Assembly: GCA_036362985.1 (NCBI GenBank)
Contig: JAYGXS010000004.1
Span: 18,042,388 to 18,106,387 of the forward strand
DNA: 64,000 nucleotides
Direction of reading: 5' to 3'
From: Ligula intestinalis
Taxonomy: Eukaryota; Platyhelminthes; Cestoda; Diphyllobothriidea; Diphyllobothriidae
The translations under genes were made by a program, and so were the position numbers. The notes under the pieces are model-generated. The model was not told where the DNA came from, made no database searches, and was given only the letters and a program-made list of their open reading frames with translations. This document shows positions 11,501 through 23,863 of the stretch, piece after piece; the first letter of the stretch is position 1, and every line of letters begins with the position of its first letter.

Positions 11501-12649
11501 AGGCGTTCCGTTCCTTCCATTCCTGCGTCTGAACCCATTACTGGTCGTGTCCACTCTTCCTTGCCAAAGAACCCAGGTGGTAGACAGACGAGATAGAGTA
11601 CTGCAGATCCTATGCAAGTCTGCTATCGATATAAACTTATCTACCTACGCAAACACCACTCCTTCATCCACCATACTCTGGAGTTCATGGGAGACATCGT
11701 CGTTCGCTAGGTCTACATGAACATTAATTACTCTTTCACATATGACTTGATTCGTGTCCACTCTGAGTGATACTATGAGAAGGCAAAAGTCCGCCACAAA
11801 ACTCAAGCTCCCAGCTGACAAATTCAATCACCATTTTTTCTCTGCACTGATGGGGGTCATGAACGGTATTCATGAGTTGAGAGGTCAGTTTGGTGGGCTG
11901 CTTCAGGAGAGGAATCTACTACTTTAATTACAAGATCTTTTCCCGCTTCATGTACCTTATACAGTCCTCTTAAATCTTAGTCCAAAAATGTGTAGCTGCT
12001 ATGGATATTTGTAATTAAGAGCTTTTGTATGCTGTCAATGTTCTGGGTGCTTTCTGGGCGTGCTAATGAGAAGAAAACTAGCGCACGTTTTAGTTACACC
12101 GGACGATTTGCAGGACAAACGCAGGTTTTGTAGGTACATCTTTTTTTACGGACATGGATTGAGCAACAAAGAAAAGTATTTTTACGTTAACCGACCATCT
12201 ATGCCTTCCTAGCCCTTAATTGCCGCGAAATGATTGTTTAGTTTGCGCCAGGACATCTTGACTTTTTTAACATCAATTATATGGCCGTTGTATATGTTCT
12301 GTCCCTTATTTGCCTCCGATCAACTCTGAAGAAACATAGGCACGGATACCAGAGAGGAAAAGCGCCTCGTTCTTGTGATATTTATCTTCTCATTTTTTTC
12401 GAGACTGACGTAGTTTTTTCCGCCTCCGCTAATAAGCCACTCTTTGACTGATTATTTATTTGTCTGACCAATCAGGCGTGCTGTTGTGCATTTCATTTTC
12501 CTTAATAGACACGTCCCAAGACGCAACTATCACAGTGGGCCTGTGATTCACCCGAAGCCCATGGTATATATGTATTACGGAGAAAATTAGCCATCGTTAC
12601 CATATTTTGGTCTGCTTTGTAATATATTCTAACCTATAACTCTATCTTC

Positions 12650-12770
12650 GCATGACCATGACTATGTTATCATCACCAATGATTAAGGATTCCCGAGGGA
12701 ATCCGAAACGTCAGGAAAAAAAGCCCTTGTGAAAGTGATCGCATCTTCTTCTTCTGCTATTTGAACCTCC
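12650..12770 (+). mobile_element. PLE-type arm with hammerhead-like hairpin
   Basis: A perfect 7-bp stem, GGATTCC (12687-12693) and GGAATCC (12698-12704) with a CGAG loop, is followed directly by GAAAC GTC AGG and, 20 bases on, by GATCGCATCTTCTTCTTC. The same block recurs at 39750-39830, 52660-52745 and, more diverged, at 51890-51950 and 62913-63179. It therefore marks the terminal arm of one repeat family. The stem-GAAA-CGTC order is that of a hammerhead core with a minimal stem III, but the expected CTGATGA box is here ATGATTA, so activity is doubtful. Confidence 0.55.
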
Positions 12771-12892
12771 TGTGTTTATCAACTTATATATATCTAATGT
12801 TACCTCTTTATGATTACATCCGGGTCTGTGGTAGTGAAATTCATTTCACTTTCTTCTGTCCGTATATAACGAAGATAAAGCTTCAGCTAGGC

Positions 12893-12970
12893 TAGGATAT
12901 GGAAGCAAGTAATCCCCGAATTACGAATGACCTTGTGTCGACTTCCTCGCAATGGTTAGGTTTAGGACAC
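12893..12970 (+). repeat. 77-bp dispersed repeat, copy 2
   Basis: Second copy of the unit at 8449-8526, same orientation, 4.4 kb away in the same intron. The match begins and ends abruptly within both flanks. Confidence 0.75.
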
Positions 12971-13857
12971 GAAAATATAATAAAGCTTCAGCTAGCTTCT
13001 GGTTCCTGAAAGATTAAAAAAATTGTATATTTCTGGCTTTTCCTGAGATTTGCTTCTAGACGTATCCAATTCTCTGTAGTTTCCTATGTGCTAATATCAG
13101 CAGAACCAACTCTTTCGCAGCCAACTTCAATTTTCGCCTACACAGAAATGGGATCTTCCGAAACTATTCTGTAGTTTGACTTCATCCACAAGCGCCCAAC
13201 AGCACTGGCCTACTAATCGCCATCACAGAGTTTTCTGTCTAGCCCGCCATATGTACAAAGAGTTACGTTTAAATCTCTCATATTCTGGTGCTAACTTTCA
13301 AACGAAAAAATGCGAACTCATTTTTTTCCTCCCTATGCCTGTTCTTCTGTCGCTCGTTGAAGTATCTCGTGTCTATGCGGGCTGAGGCGAAAGCGACCGC
13401 TTGCGTATGTGCTTTTTTCCTCATGCCCTCACTTTTTTAACATCCCGTTTTGTTTGTCAACCTGACGGCTTTCCCGGACTAATATGTTTTTTTTAACCTC
13501 TCAACCTTCATTTGGATCACGTATTTTCCAAGAAAGTGGTAAGATAGAAAGCTGTGAGTGGTCGCAATCCTCCCCCTCAATCGGTTTCTCTGGAGTGTGA
13601 GCTTTAAGCCATTAACGCAACTATTTTCCACACTGTGGAAGTGGCCGAAGAAAACGGTGAACTCTACCTACCAGATGCAGAATTTAAATATATGACTTTT
13701 TAGACAGCTTGTTCCTACGCGACACGTCGACCGCCGTATCCGTGTGCCCCATGGCATGGTAGCATAGAGACGGTGACTCGCAGGGGAATTTATTTTAATT
13801 GATAATAGACTTGCGCGGCACCTACCACACACTCTCTCTTCCCACACTTACCTGTGA

Positions 13858-13925
13858 CCGGTGTCAAGGCAGAGTCAAGTAGACTGAAGCCGGGATGGGG
13901 CGCAGGTGGCTGGCGCGGCGTGAGC
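13858..13925 (+). repeat. Dispersed GC-rich repeat, copy 1
   Basis: AAGGCAGAGTCAAG, then CCGGGATG and GCAGGTGGCTGG here correspond to AAGGCAAAGTCAAT, CCGGGAATG and GTAGGTGGCTGG at 57261-57325. Both sit next to CACCTCC/CACAC-rich sequence. Identity is moderate and the element type is unknown. Confidence 0.4.
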
Positions 13926-16633
13926 ATGCCCGTACGTGTGCCCATTTCCGGCGGCCGAGCAAAGTCTGCTGTTTCCTGACCTAGCTACCGTGTTGGTTTA
14001 GCGCATCTGCTGCGTGGCCTCTTTACGAAGCGCAGTTTCTTCATGTAGAACACAGTCACTAAGTCAATATCGGACACTCTTTTGAGTGAATGATTTGCTA
14101 AGGTATAGAGTCTAGACCGCTTTATTGAATGATGTTGCATCTTTTAGGCCATTTCTGGGCCCAGCTTTCGCGCTATGAAAAGGCTGACATTTCTAAATCC
14201 CATCGGCTATCAGGCTCTGTTAGTTCATTCCGCACTGGATCTTCCTGTTGATGCTGTAAGGCTAGCTCAAACATGCAGCTATCTTTCTTTTTAGAGCTTG
14301 CTCCGACTGACCTCATTTTTGATGCCTGGGGGTAGGATCAGTTGTTACCGAGCTTAATGTAGGTCACATTCGAAATTCATCCGCAGTCTGTAATTTTTAA
14401 ATTTAGCGGGCTTTCGAATGTGTGCAGCAAAGCCACAGATCAAGGTCCTTCTCGTTATCTTGTTTGTCCTCGTGGGGTCATTTTCGCACCCACTCTGGGG
14501 ATTTTGTTTGAAGGACTGGCTTTTGATGGAAGTGGGAAGCCGGAAGTGATAAATAGTTCTGGAAGCACAGCTGTCTGTTTGTAATTACTGTGTTCTTCTT
14601 TGTTTGTTAAGCTCAGATTATCTGAATTTTTTACCTGAAACCATCGTTTTCACATGCGCGTAGGTTAAAAGCTTGAAGAATTTGTGTAACTAGACTGGCC
14701 TTTGGATTGTCGTTATGGTAGACCTGAAGTCCTATCCTATCCAAGAATATCAATAAGTATTTATAGGTTTAGAATACATGCCTTCAGCGTAAGGTACATG
14801 GATTGCAGAGTGCTTTGTATAAGTCATTGTGCACTACAGGAGTGTTCGGTACTCGAGACCTTCGTAGTCCACCTGATTCCTGTTGAGTGAAACACTTTAA
14901 GTCACCAAATTTCTCAATCCAATGTCTAGCGATGCGCAAGCCGGGCACATTTCCGTTTCCTTGTGAACCAGATAGATCAATCGTGGTCTAGATAAAATCT
15001 GCTCATTTCTGAAGATCAATTTTCTGTTCAGTATCGAAAAGCGATCAGAATCCGCCTTGAGGCATACATCAGTTTTTTCGATCGTATGCCACAAATCTCT
15101 GAAGGATCAATTTGATTTGAAGTTTACTGTTTTGTGGAAAATGTCTTTTGAGTTTGATTTTGGGAAAATTTAACTTTTATCGACTTTAACTATGTGTGTG
15201 AATTAAAAATTTCCTTAACTGTCTCATTTAAACCTGTAAAATTTGTCCTAATATCGGATTTATCACCTCGAAGTTTTAACCTCTCTTACCCGTCTACATT
15301 TAAATGAGAGGATTGCTATATTTTTTCATCATATGCGGCCTTGGCCACTCCCCTTCATAGCCGTGCGTGGTTCACATTTCATAAATCACTGATTGGTAGA
15401 TTATTTGCCTGTCGCACGCACCTCGGCTTGGCGAGGTAAATGCAGCCACGACGTGCATCCTAATTAATTTATGATCAAGTGAACTTGCTCAGAGTTAACT
15501 CATTCTCTTCCTCACGCACAGCGTTCTTGGGGCTATACAAGGTCGAAATAACCGGAGAATGGGGCGGCTACCGCGGTTGAGGGTGCTCAGTAGTCCGTAT
15601 ACGAAAGGTGAAGCAAGACTTTATCCGAAGTTTCACCTACACCTGACTTCAAATTTCACTCAAATGAAAATCGCATAAGCATGCGTTGACGAACTATCGC
15701 AGCCTCATTGAGTTAGCTGTAACTTACCATTCCTTTAGGCCGTTAGCTTATAATGATATTTTCAGGACGTTTTTAGTTCCTTAAAATGAGGAATCGGACG
15801 CAAGACTGAAGTTAGATTAAGCCTTTCCTTTCTCCTTTTCATTAACCAGAGACTTATGTGGGCCAAACTTAGTGGAGAGGTACTAAAGCTTAATATAGGA
15901 CATGACGTTATTTCATAGTCTAACGTGAGTAACTGGCGGTTTAGCATACCAAATAATTGAGAATTGATAGAGGAGTTATCGTTCACGTATTGGAGTCTCT
16001 TATACGTAACGGTGTAGGTGTCCAGTTTTCGACTACTCGGACCTCTAATATGTACTAATTTGAATCTCTTTTGTTGCGTTACTTGGCAGTTTTTGACGGG
16101 GAGGGGGAAGTGCGTGTTAGGGCCCGTTTTTGTCCGCAAAAAGACAACCATGTCATTTGAGCCAGCTCATGCACATTGAAAAATTTCCAAAAAAATGAAC
16201 GTTTTCTCGGGTTGCCTTACGTTGTGTGGTTTAGAGTGATAGATTCTTCACTACTGGAGAAACGCGGTTGATATACTTAAAAACGAAAGACGCATTTGCA
16301 TAGCTATCTAAAGTACTGCCTAATTACAAAGTGCTCCCCCTTCATTTACCCTGTTTTGTACCTCTTAATGTGAACCACGACTTGCAGATAATAGAGAACA
16401 CTTCGTAGTTGGTCGGTAAATCATTCGGTATTTTCGCGAGTACCGACAGAAAAGAAAACTATTGCAAGACTGCTTTATTGTGTTTGTTTAATCAATCCTT
16501 CTGCCGTTTCCCATCCTTTACTGGGATGTGAGTTCAGGCGTATCAGCACTGACTTTTTGGACACCACCTTTTTGTCCTCAAAGGGGCAGAGTGGCTTATA
16601 TTGATGGCCCGGATTGGCTCAATCTGCCTCCGT

Positions 16634-16656
16634 TGATGATGATGATGATGATGATA

Positions 16657-16703
<47 letters not shown>

Positions 16704-16730
16704 GATGATGACGATGATGATGATGATGAC

Positions 16731-16826
<96 letters not shown>
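16634..16826 (+). repeat. GAT/ATG trinucleotide microsatellite, ~193 bp
   Basis: An almost pure GAT run of over 60 units with a few interruptions (one AAT, one GGT, two GAC). All six frames stay open through it and give poly-Asp, poly-Met, poly-His or poly-Ser, so apparent ORFs here are artefacts of the repeat. One frame continues past the run into 28 non-repetitive residues that end at a GTAAAT donor-like site (16912), which is noted separately. Confidence 0.97.
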
Positions 16827-17067
16827 ATTGAAACTGGAATGGTTTCCGTGACGTCAGTGAAAAAAGCCATTGGAGCCAACAATGCCTACTTCTCTTCATA
16901 CATCAAGGTAAATCTGTGAAGGTTGTTCCCATATCATTTGACATATTCCCGAGGTCAGCTGTCAGAATAACATCAGCATAATCCAAGTAGGTAGGATGGT
17001 GCACTTCATTTGAAAACTACCTATTAAGTCTTGGCTGAAATCTCGGGTATACCAGCATTCGACGTTA

Positions 17068-17691
17068 GGGAAAATTTGTTAATTTATTCCCCTATATTTT
17101 TGCACTGGATCCCCAGGTCGTCGTCAGACTTGAGAAAAATGTGAAAACAACAGTTAGCATTTCAAAGTGTTGATACAGTTATATAGTCGTTTGGTGTAAG
17201 CGTTAATCGGGAGTTGAAATTTGCGTCACATCGTGGACATGATAAGCAGTTGCAATGGCGTAATAGGTAATTAGAAACTGCAATTTGAGTCAGTCCGGGG
17301 TCAGTCCAGGTCATCCGGTGTGAACGCTAATTGGGGTTATGCTGGTCCATGTGTGTCGGCTGCAGTCTCTTCCACCTTTCTTTGCGGTGTTTGTGCACTC
17401 CAGCTAACTCGATACATCGGTTGATGTATGAACCATCGGAGTGCATGGCCTCCAGAAATTCTCGGCCTTTTTTGGAGGGAAAAACTCCAAAGATGCGTGT
17501 TCTGTCCTATGCATCATGTCCACCATGATGTGACGCAAGTTGCAACTCTCAATTAACGCCCACACCAGATGACTATATAACTGTATCAGCAGTTTTAAAT
17601 GCTAAATTTGCTTTGCATATTTTTCTAAAGTCTGAAGATGACCTGGGGATTCAGTGCCGAACATTTAGTGAATAAACTTACTCATTTTCCC
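17068..17691 (-). mobile_element. Compact PLE derivative: GIY-YIG tail between inverted arms
   Basis: Inverted arms of about 165 bases, 17068-17232 and 17527-17691, match over their full length (for example GATACAGTTATATAGTC and GCGTCACATC, each present on one arm and reversed on the other). Between them the minus strand encodes only the C-terminal end of a PLE GIY-YIG protein: a GREFLEAMHSDGSYINRCI segment and a KERWKRLQPT tail. Each arm carries a CTGA(A/C)GA box followed by a hairpin-like stretch (GACCTGGGGAT to CAGTGC). No RT is present. PLEs are known to end in direct or inverted 'pseudo-LTR' copies, but here almost the whole body is gone. Confidence 0.72.
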
Positions 17692-18117
17692 AAAGGGCGT
17701 CTTTCCTTGAAAGTAAATTTCTTGAGATGCCTGCCTTTCAGTTTGTACGAAACATTTCTGTTTCATGTCTCACTCTTTATTTTGGGGATGTGGCTGGTTT
17801 CAGAGCAAAGAAATAGAGGTGAACTACCCTTAGCCTTATCTGCTTTGTATATTTGTACCTGCAGTGGCCCTATGTAAATAGCACATTACAGACTGTTGAA
17901 AGATATCTGAAGTATAGTCTGCCGGAGACAACGCTTTAGATACGGCCTCATATTGTTTTAAGAGTTTCCGATCCGTTAACCATTATGTTCGACGTACCAC
18001 CTGCGCCGAATTCAAGCATACAAGGAAAGCACTCTAATGTCTATTTTATAATGACATGCAGTATGCTCGTCATGCTTAGAACAATATAATTCATTTTCTG
18101 TTTACAGGAATAAGATT

Positions 18118-18465
18118 TGTTGACGTTTCGGACAGCTGGGCCTACTGTCCTTTGACAAAGCGAATACTGAATTTTATCGGTCAGTAGTTTACAGTTGCGG
18201 CTGTAAGTGTTGGCCTTGGGCTGATTGATTTTTCTCCGTTCGCTGTCTGGCTTTGCCTGTGGATTTTGGCTTGGCGTGACGGCAAATGGTGGTCTGATAT
18301 GTCCTGACGGTAGAGGATGCTGGTAATCTTGCTCCCTCTTCCGGTGGTTTTGTAGCGGTTAGAATGGCTGCCTTCCAAACAGTTGATCCGGGTTCGACTC
18401 CCGGCACACGCAGAAGCCTCCTTTGTGCAGTCCCAGCTGTCCGAAAGGTCAGCAAATCTTCAAAT
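18118..18465. mobile_element. Inverted-arm element with tRNA-Gly-like core
   Basis: The left arm (18118-18160) and right arm (18428-18465) are reverse complements around a CAGCTG-containing block (TTTCGGACAGCTGGG). Read on the minus strand, the left arm gives stem GGACAG / CTGTCC followed by GAAACGTC, the hammerhead-like order seen in other arms of this window. Between the arms, about 18335-18412 on the plus strand resembles tRNA-Gly(TCC): GCTGCCTTCCAAACAG for the anticodon arm and CCGGGTTCGACTCCCGG for the T arm. The acceptor stem does not pair, so it is a pseudo-tRNA or SINE head. The combination suggests a SINE that uses PLE-type ends. Confidence 0.55.
18335..18412 (+). other. tRNA-Gly(TCC)-like pseudo-tRNA
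   Basis: The anticodon arm CTGCC TTCCAAA CAG and the T arm CCGGG TTCGACT CCCGG closely follow a eukaryotic tRNA-Gly with anticodon TCC, and an A-box-like TAGCGGTTAGAATGG precedes them. The 5' acceptor strand (around CTTCCGG) does not pair with the 3' strand CACACGC, and no CCA is present. Best read as the promoter head of a SINE. Confidence 0.6.
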
Positions 18466-18936
18466 TTATTCTGGTGAGCAGAAGATGAATGATAATTCAT
18501 ATCCCGGATTTCTGAAATTTTCGAATTTGAGCTTTGAACACTCCTTTTTCTAAAATCTGAACGCATCAGGTTGAATCTATTCATTCAACGTGTAACTTAA
18601 CTTCAATATGGCGGCTCTGTTAGAATTTCATTCAGCCTGTTCGGTTACTGTAGTTGCCTAGTAAGTTTTGCGTGTTGTACATTGATGGACGTTTCAGGAA
18701 AAGCGTATTCCTATTTGAATAAAACTACGTTATCACATACACACACAACAGCATTTCTAATACTTTCCCTCGTTTTAACACGAAATAGTTGCCTTGACCG
18801 CTATCAGATTGTGGCTTTTAACTTGTTTTGCTACCAAGAGCCAGTGCCACCTCGTTTGGACCGAAGCATCTCTCCCTGTGCAGATAAAGACTGTTACTTG
18901 CTAATATAAGCGAACATGCGATTCCCAGGAAGTACT

Positions 18937-19140
18937 TGAGAAGTAGAAGACGACTCAATTGCTGGGACAATATGTTTATTTGCCTGACGTATCGTAATCT
19001 GTCGCGGATTCCTCATAAGAGCCATACACACACAAACTGTTTCTGCTACTGTTCTGTGAGTACGTCTCTGAGGATGAATCTACGATGGATTTCGAAACGT
19101 TAGCGAATAACGAATAGCAATCGAGTCATCTACTTCTCAA
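18937..19140 (+). mobile_element. Inverted-arm element, hammerhead-like arms
   Basis: Arms 18937-19022 and 19062-19140 are inverted copies (TTGAGAAGTAGA, GACTC, CAATTGCT and CGACAGATT-type blocks in reverse on the other side). The right arm reads CTCTGAGGATGAATC, then TACGATGGATTTC, then GAAACGTTAGCG. The same sequence family occurs as a single arm at 24950-25035, where the box is the canonical CTGATGA. The ~40-base spacer has CA repeats and no coding sequence. Confidence 0.6.
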
Positions 19141-22114
19141 AGCCAGTAACCTCTTAGTCCCTCTATATCCCGGCCTCAACGCAAAAGGTACAAGTGTCAA
19201 GTTAATAACAGTCACAGGAGAGCGTAAAGTATAACTTGACCAGGTGCTTTTTCGGGCGAAAACATGTCTGCGCGATGTGTGCGCGTATACACCACACTCG
19301 GCAGAGCTCGCGTTGCATGCATAATTAGTTGGCTACCTCTCTCACTCTGCTTTACCATGACCAACAGGACCGCGACACGGCTTTGCATACAAAAACCCAC
19401 ACACACACTCTCTCTCTCTCTCGAAAAGCATCACTAATCCTGCTCTGCCCGCCGGACAAGCAGTTCTGGTGTTACTTGAATCCTGTGCTCTCTCTTACTC
19501 CTTCCTGTTTTCCAGCAGCCTGTGGTGGTTCACAGTCACAAACAGCACTGAAGCTCGGAGGGTGTGGCCCTAGTGAGACGCATTTCGCAGTCATCGAAAC
19601 TTCCACAACCTTTTTGTCATCTCAGCGGCAGGCATATAATGTGTGCAATATGAATGTAACAGCTACTGTTCCCTGTCTGTGGATTCAAAGACGTTAAACT
19701 GTTCATCGGGCATATACCAGTATTTTGGGATTTTCTTGAGTTATTGTCTGCGATATTTCCCCTGTGAAATCTTTTGGGGTTCACAAGCATACCAAAGGAA
19801 GCAGTTGTGAAGGACACGTGGTCATTAGCACTGAGTAAGTTTTACTCGCACGTATAAACCTACCTACCCTACTCCTTTCTCTTTTAATACCCAGCATGAG
19901 GTATTTTTCCCTTTCAACTAGACATGACACCTATCCCCTTTATATATAATATTAGTGAGGGTTTTCATAGCGCTTTATTTAAAAAGAACCAAAACAAACC
20001 TCACGCTTAACCCCGAATTATCCAGCTACTTAGCAACACACCTAATGAATAGCTTTTAGCAAATTACCCATACTCAATATTCATCGTTTTTATTCTGTTG
20101 TGGGGGGATCACGAAACACTTTCTTTTCCTGTCCCGTTCTGAGATAACGTGCAGAGGTTGACGATGCGTTTGACGCTTACTTCTCTTGGGCAGCGCACCA
20201 ATTTTATCCTGCCGATCCCCTCCCCTTTTCCAGGTCGTACGAATACGCGTCGCAAGCTTTAGAAGTCTACAGCATCTAGAGGCATTGAGTGGAACAGATA
20301 TCCTCGTTTTCTTTTTCTGGGGTAGGGGGATTTTGTCAGGCGAGTAAAATACATCTTTTTACCGAGCGTCGTTCACACAGTCGCGAAATGCTTCCCACGA
20401 CAGCATTTGCAATACCTAATTTGAGCAGCTAACAATTTTGTCACGCGAGTTTTCGTTACTTCGTCCCTTTTTTCCTCTCTGACCTTACTTATGTGATCAT
20501 AGAACAAAAGAAACCAGCTTCCCGCATATGATTTCTCTCGATAATTTTTAAGGTCATCATTTCTATTTCGCTGTATAGCGATTTTTCCAGCCGTTTCGCA
20601 TACTATTTTATTAAGTCTTCTAGAATTGTTGAAATTTAAGCACGTTTATATTCAGTGGAAAAGAAATACCGCCTTGTTTGCAGTCGTTAATTCATTTTTA
20701 GAGATATGGTCCAAACATAGTGATCGCTGAATAACTATGCCACCAGTGCCATCTGTCAACGAAATTAAATTGTAAAGAAGGAACAAGAAGTCTCTTTTTT
20801 TACTTCGTAAATGTTAGGGTTCTGGAAGATGATTTGACTTATTTGGCTACGATGCCTCAACATGTTGTTTTGAAGCAAGGCATTAGTGGATGATGCTAAT
20901 CCAGGGTTAAATTCTGCTAGAGTTTATGGGAATTAAACCAACACCTACATGGCTCTATCGGATTTATACCACAAATTACTAAACAATCGTTTTTTGTACC
21001 GAGTTGGCTTCGTTTACTGGGAAAATACTTTTGAACTACAAGGGAGAATCACCTCATCCACCTGAAGTCCCTGGTTAATTTGCTGTTTGTCCCAATCTAT
21101 GCAACCGAGTTTGATAATGATAGTTCTTCTAAAATGGGGTAAACATTAGAAATAAGATGGTTTTTTCTTGTTTGTAGGCATCATTTTATTTTAAAATCGT
21201 CAGAAAAAAATGGCAAAGACACTTCTGCGGTCTTTATATTGTGCAAACATAAGTTATTCAAGTTAATTATAGTTTGTAATATACTTGGCGAGGAAACGAT
21301 ATCAAGGGTTGCCCTTACGTTCAAAGTATCTGTAGTGATAAGGTGCTTATCCTTTTCCTGTGTACACTCAGCTCAGGAGCCACCGCTGCAAGAGAAGCTC
21401 TATGCATCATAATGCTATATTTTGTGGATGTTCTAGCTTAGAAATTCAGTTGTTCAGTTATATTCGTGGCACGTGTCATCATAATAACTGATTTTGTTGC
21501 CAGTGGATATTTTAATTTTTTCAATGTCTGTTGTCTTTATTTTTTGTGCTTAGCCACTGTTTTCTAACGGAAACTGCTAAGTACACAGACTGTGAAGTAG
21601 TTAAATGCAAACTGTATTTTATAAAGCTTGTGCAACGGTAGTTCGGATCCAATTCTATAATATAGGATAATGGAATAAAATACCTCGCCCTCTCCGACTT
21701 CTTATGCCGCAGTAGTACCAGCAGTGGATTTTAGTGTATTTACCACATCCATCGAACCTCACAAGCCGGGTGGGGTAATTATCACAGTCTGTTGGCAATG
21801 TTTTGAGAGAAGTACTTTTTTATTTTGCACATGGATATGCGACGGTTTATAAATGACGTAACATACTGCACTATTGTGGTTTTAGAAGATAGTTTAAAAA
21901 GCAAAGAAGTCAGCTATAAAGAAATATCCAATACTGCCATGAATCACTCTTTAAAACAACCAAATGTCCACAAGTGTTCCCGTACGCATTATTTGCCCAA
22001 AAGGTTTACAACTGCGTATTCCTAACGACTGAACTTATCTTTTCTGAGTTAAACTTAACCTTATCCTTACCACAATTGATATATTTGAGAACATAGACAG
22101 AATGAACTTACCGA

Positions 22115-22175
22115 CAAAGTCAAGGGAAATTGAAACGACCATTTCTGGCTTTTTATCAGTCATCAACCAGCAATA
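22115..22175 (+). mobile_element. SINE fragment, same family as 54095
   Basis: ATTTCTGGCTTTTTATCAGT, then CATCAACCAGCAATACCCAA, matches the conserved body of the repeat at 54145. No tRNA-like head is retained. Confidence 0.45.
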
Positions 22176-23173
22176 CCCAATTCCAAGGTTCCAACGCACT
22201 GCGCCAAGGAATTCTTCTCATAGATCAAGTCTGACTTAAAGGTTAACCTGATCGATCAAATCAAAACCGGAAAATAAGTACCGTTAGCCGACATTGTATC
22301 ATTTGGCTCACTTAATTCGCATTCGACTGCTAAAATCAATAGTCAGCAAGGGCGATGTGCGCTTTTACGCCACTGCTCGTGTGGCCCATGGTTTTTTTCA
22401 ACGTAAGCGCTTTCAAATAGCCTCCTTCTGTGCCACCTGTGAGTTATGCTTCAAAAAGGCACGTCGTAAACTCTGGACGCACACCAGCCATAAACGTTAC
22501 TCAATTTATCCCTTGGATTATGACGGTCATAAAAATGTGGAAACTAAAGTTTTCAGGGACGCCTTTAACTCCACACGGCGGGTCTCAGCACGCACAACAA
22601 GTTTTAAATAATTATGACTGTTTTTAATATTTCGTTAAAACCTGATCTTAGAGATAGCGGCTTATGTGAATGCCAAATTAGAAGACAATGCATCATTCGG
22701 TTAAAGTATGGTGGGTAGTTTAGAGGAGCTGGAGTTTTTTTTCTTATGATGCTTATTAGCGTTACATTTTCATTAAGCAAGGCAGTAGACGGTTAAATAG
22801 ATTGTCTGCTTGATTAATTCTCAAGCGCCAGGTTTCGAGGCTCATAAAGCTATGGGTAGATAATTTGATCATGCCATCCAATATGTGTCTTTTTAATGTC
22901 CCCATGAAAGCAAATAAAATAAATTTTCTAGAGATCTGAGCTGTAAATATTGATCACGTTATTTTAGCAGTGAATTTTAAACTCATATGACTAGGCTGGG
23001 TACATTTGCACTTAACCACTAGATGACTGAAATTTGCCTTCCCACGGTCCCGACATAGAGCTTCGAACGTGCATAAACAAATTGTTTATTTAAAGGTGGT
23101 GCCAACTGGTATCTAGCTGCAAACAAATGCCACTACAGCTCGTAAAGGTGTCATATTCAGATTTGGACGAAAA

Positions 23174-23738
23174 TAGCTTATGTAGGCTGACTCATGTACC
23201 CCTAGTCCCAGCATTTTGTCCTGCAAAAACGGTGGGTATAGAGTTTTGGGTACGGGCAAATAGGATAGGCAGGGAAATATTTTTTTTTGGAAATAGTGAA
23301 AAGGGAATAAAATGTAGTCATAGTTGCTTCCCGCAACCGCTGGGAGTAATTTGTTCCCCATGTAAATTGAAGGTGTGCGCGGTATTTTGCGTAGTGGACT
23401 TTACTAATATAACTACAGAATGGTAAGTTGGACCGCAGGTAAGTTGAAGTAAACGACCTCCTAACCACCATTTCAATTTTTCGGAAAATTCAAGAAGCCT
23501 GCAATTTGATAATCGGGTTTTTCCGCAATAAGTTAAGGAATAATACAAATTAGGAAATTTTACAGATCGAAGTCAACAACACTTCGAAATACAGTAAAAT
23601 AAAAATTAATTTAGCATTCATTAAGGCATATTCCACTGCGTGCCCTAACCCCCCCCTCACCCATAAAACCCTATAACCACCGTTTCCGTAGGAAAATATG
23701 CAGGGAGTAGGGATTAATGAGTGAGCCTACATAAGCTA
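23174..23738 (+). mobile_element. TIR element (MITE-like), copy 1
   Basis: 565 bp. The left end, TAGCTTATGTAGGCTGACTCAT, and the reversed right end agree over the first 20 or so bases, and similarity continues for about 80 bases (TCCTGCAAAAACGGTGG versus TCCTACGGAAACGGTGG). There is no transposase. Copies lie at 30751-31294 (same orientation) and 28068-28610 (inverted). The ends start with TA(G), and a TA target duplication as in Tc1/mariner elements is possible but not proven, because the outer bases differ between copies. Confidence 0.78.
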
Positions 23739-23863
23739 CTGTTGCCCAGATTTGAATTTAATTCCTGAGTGCTTTCTTCGTTCTTACACTAACCTCTTAG
23801 CCTAACGGTTTTATGGAAGTTTTGGGTTCATTCACTTTCAAAACCTCCGCTTTTTGTTGCTAG

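Larger units (their letters stand above)
7242..23863 (+). other. Predicted intron A, 16.6 kb, repeat-filled
   Basis: The stretch between two phase-matched exons. Recognised contents are a 77-bp two-copy repeat (8449 and 12893), a PLE-arm hairpin at 12679-12714, a GAT microsatellite (16634-16826), a small PLE derivative (17068-17691), an inverted-arm element with a tRNA-Gly-like core (18118-18465), a further inverted-arm element (18937-19140), a SINE fragment (22115) and a TIR element (23174-23738). I see nothing nameable in 7260-8440, 8530-9930, 10050-12640, 12980-16500, 19150-22110 and 22200-23170. The short frames there have no motif support. Confidence 0.55.

Noticed and set aside
16528..16919. 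Long frames with poly-Met, poly-His, poly-Ser and poly-Asp
   Set aside because: All arise from the GAT microsatellite, which is open in every frame.
22294..22611. 105-codon frame on the plus strand
   Set aside because: No recognisable motif, unbiased composition, and no repeat or exon context.
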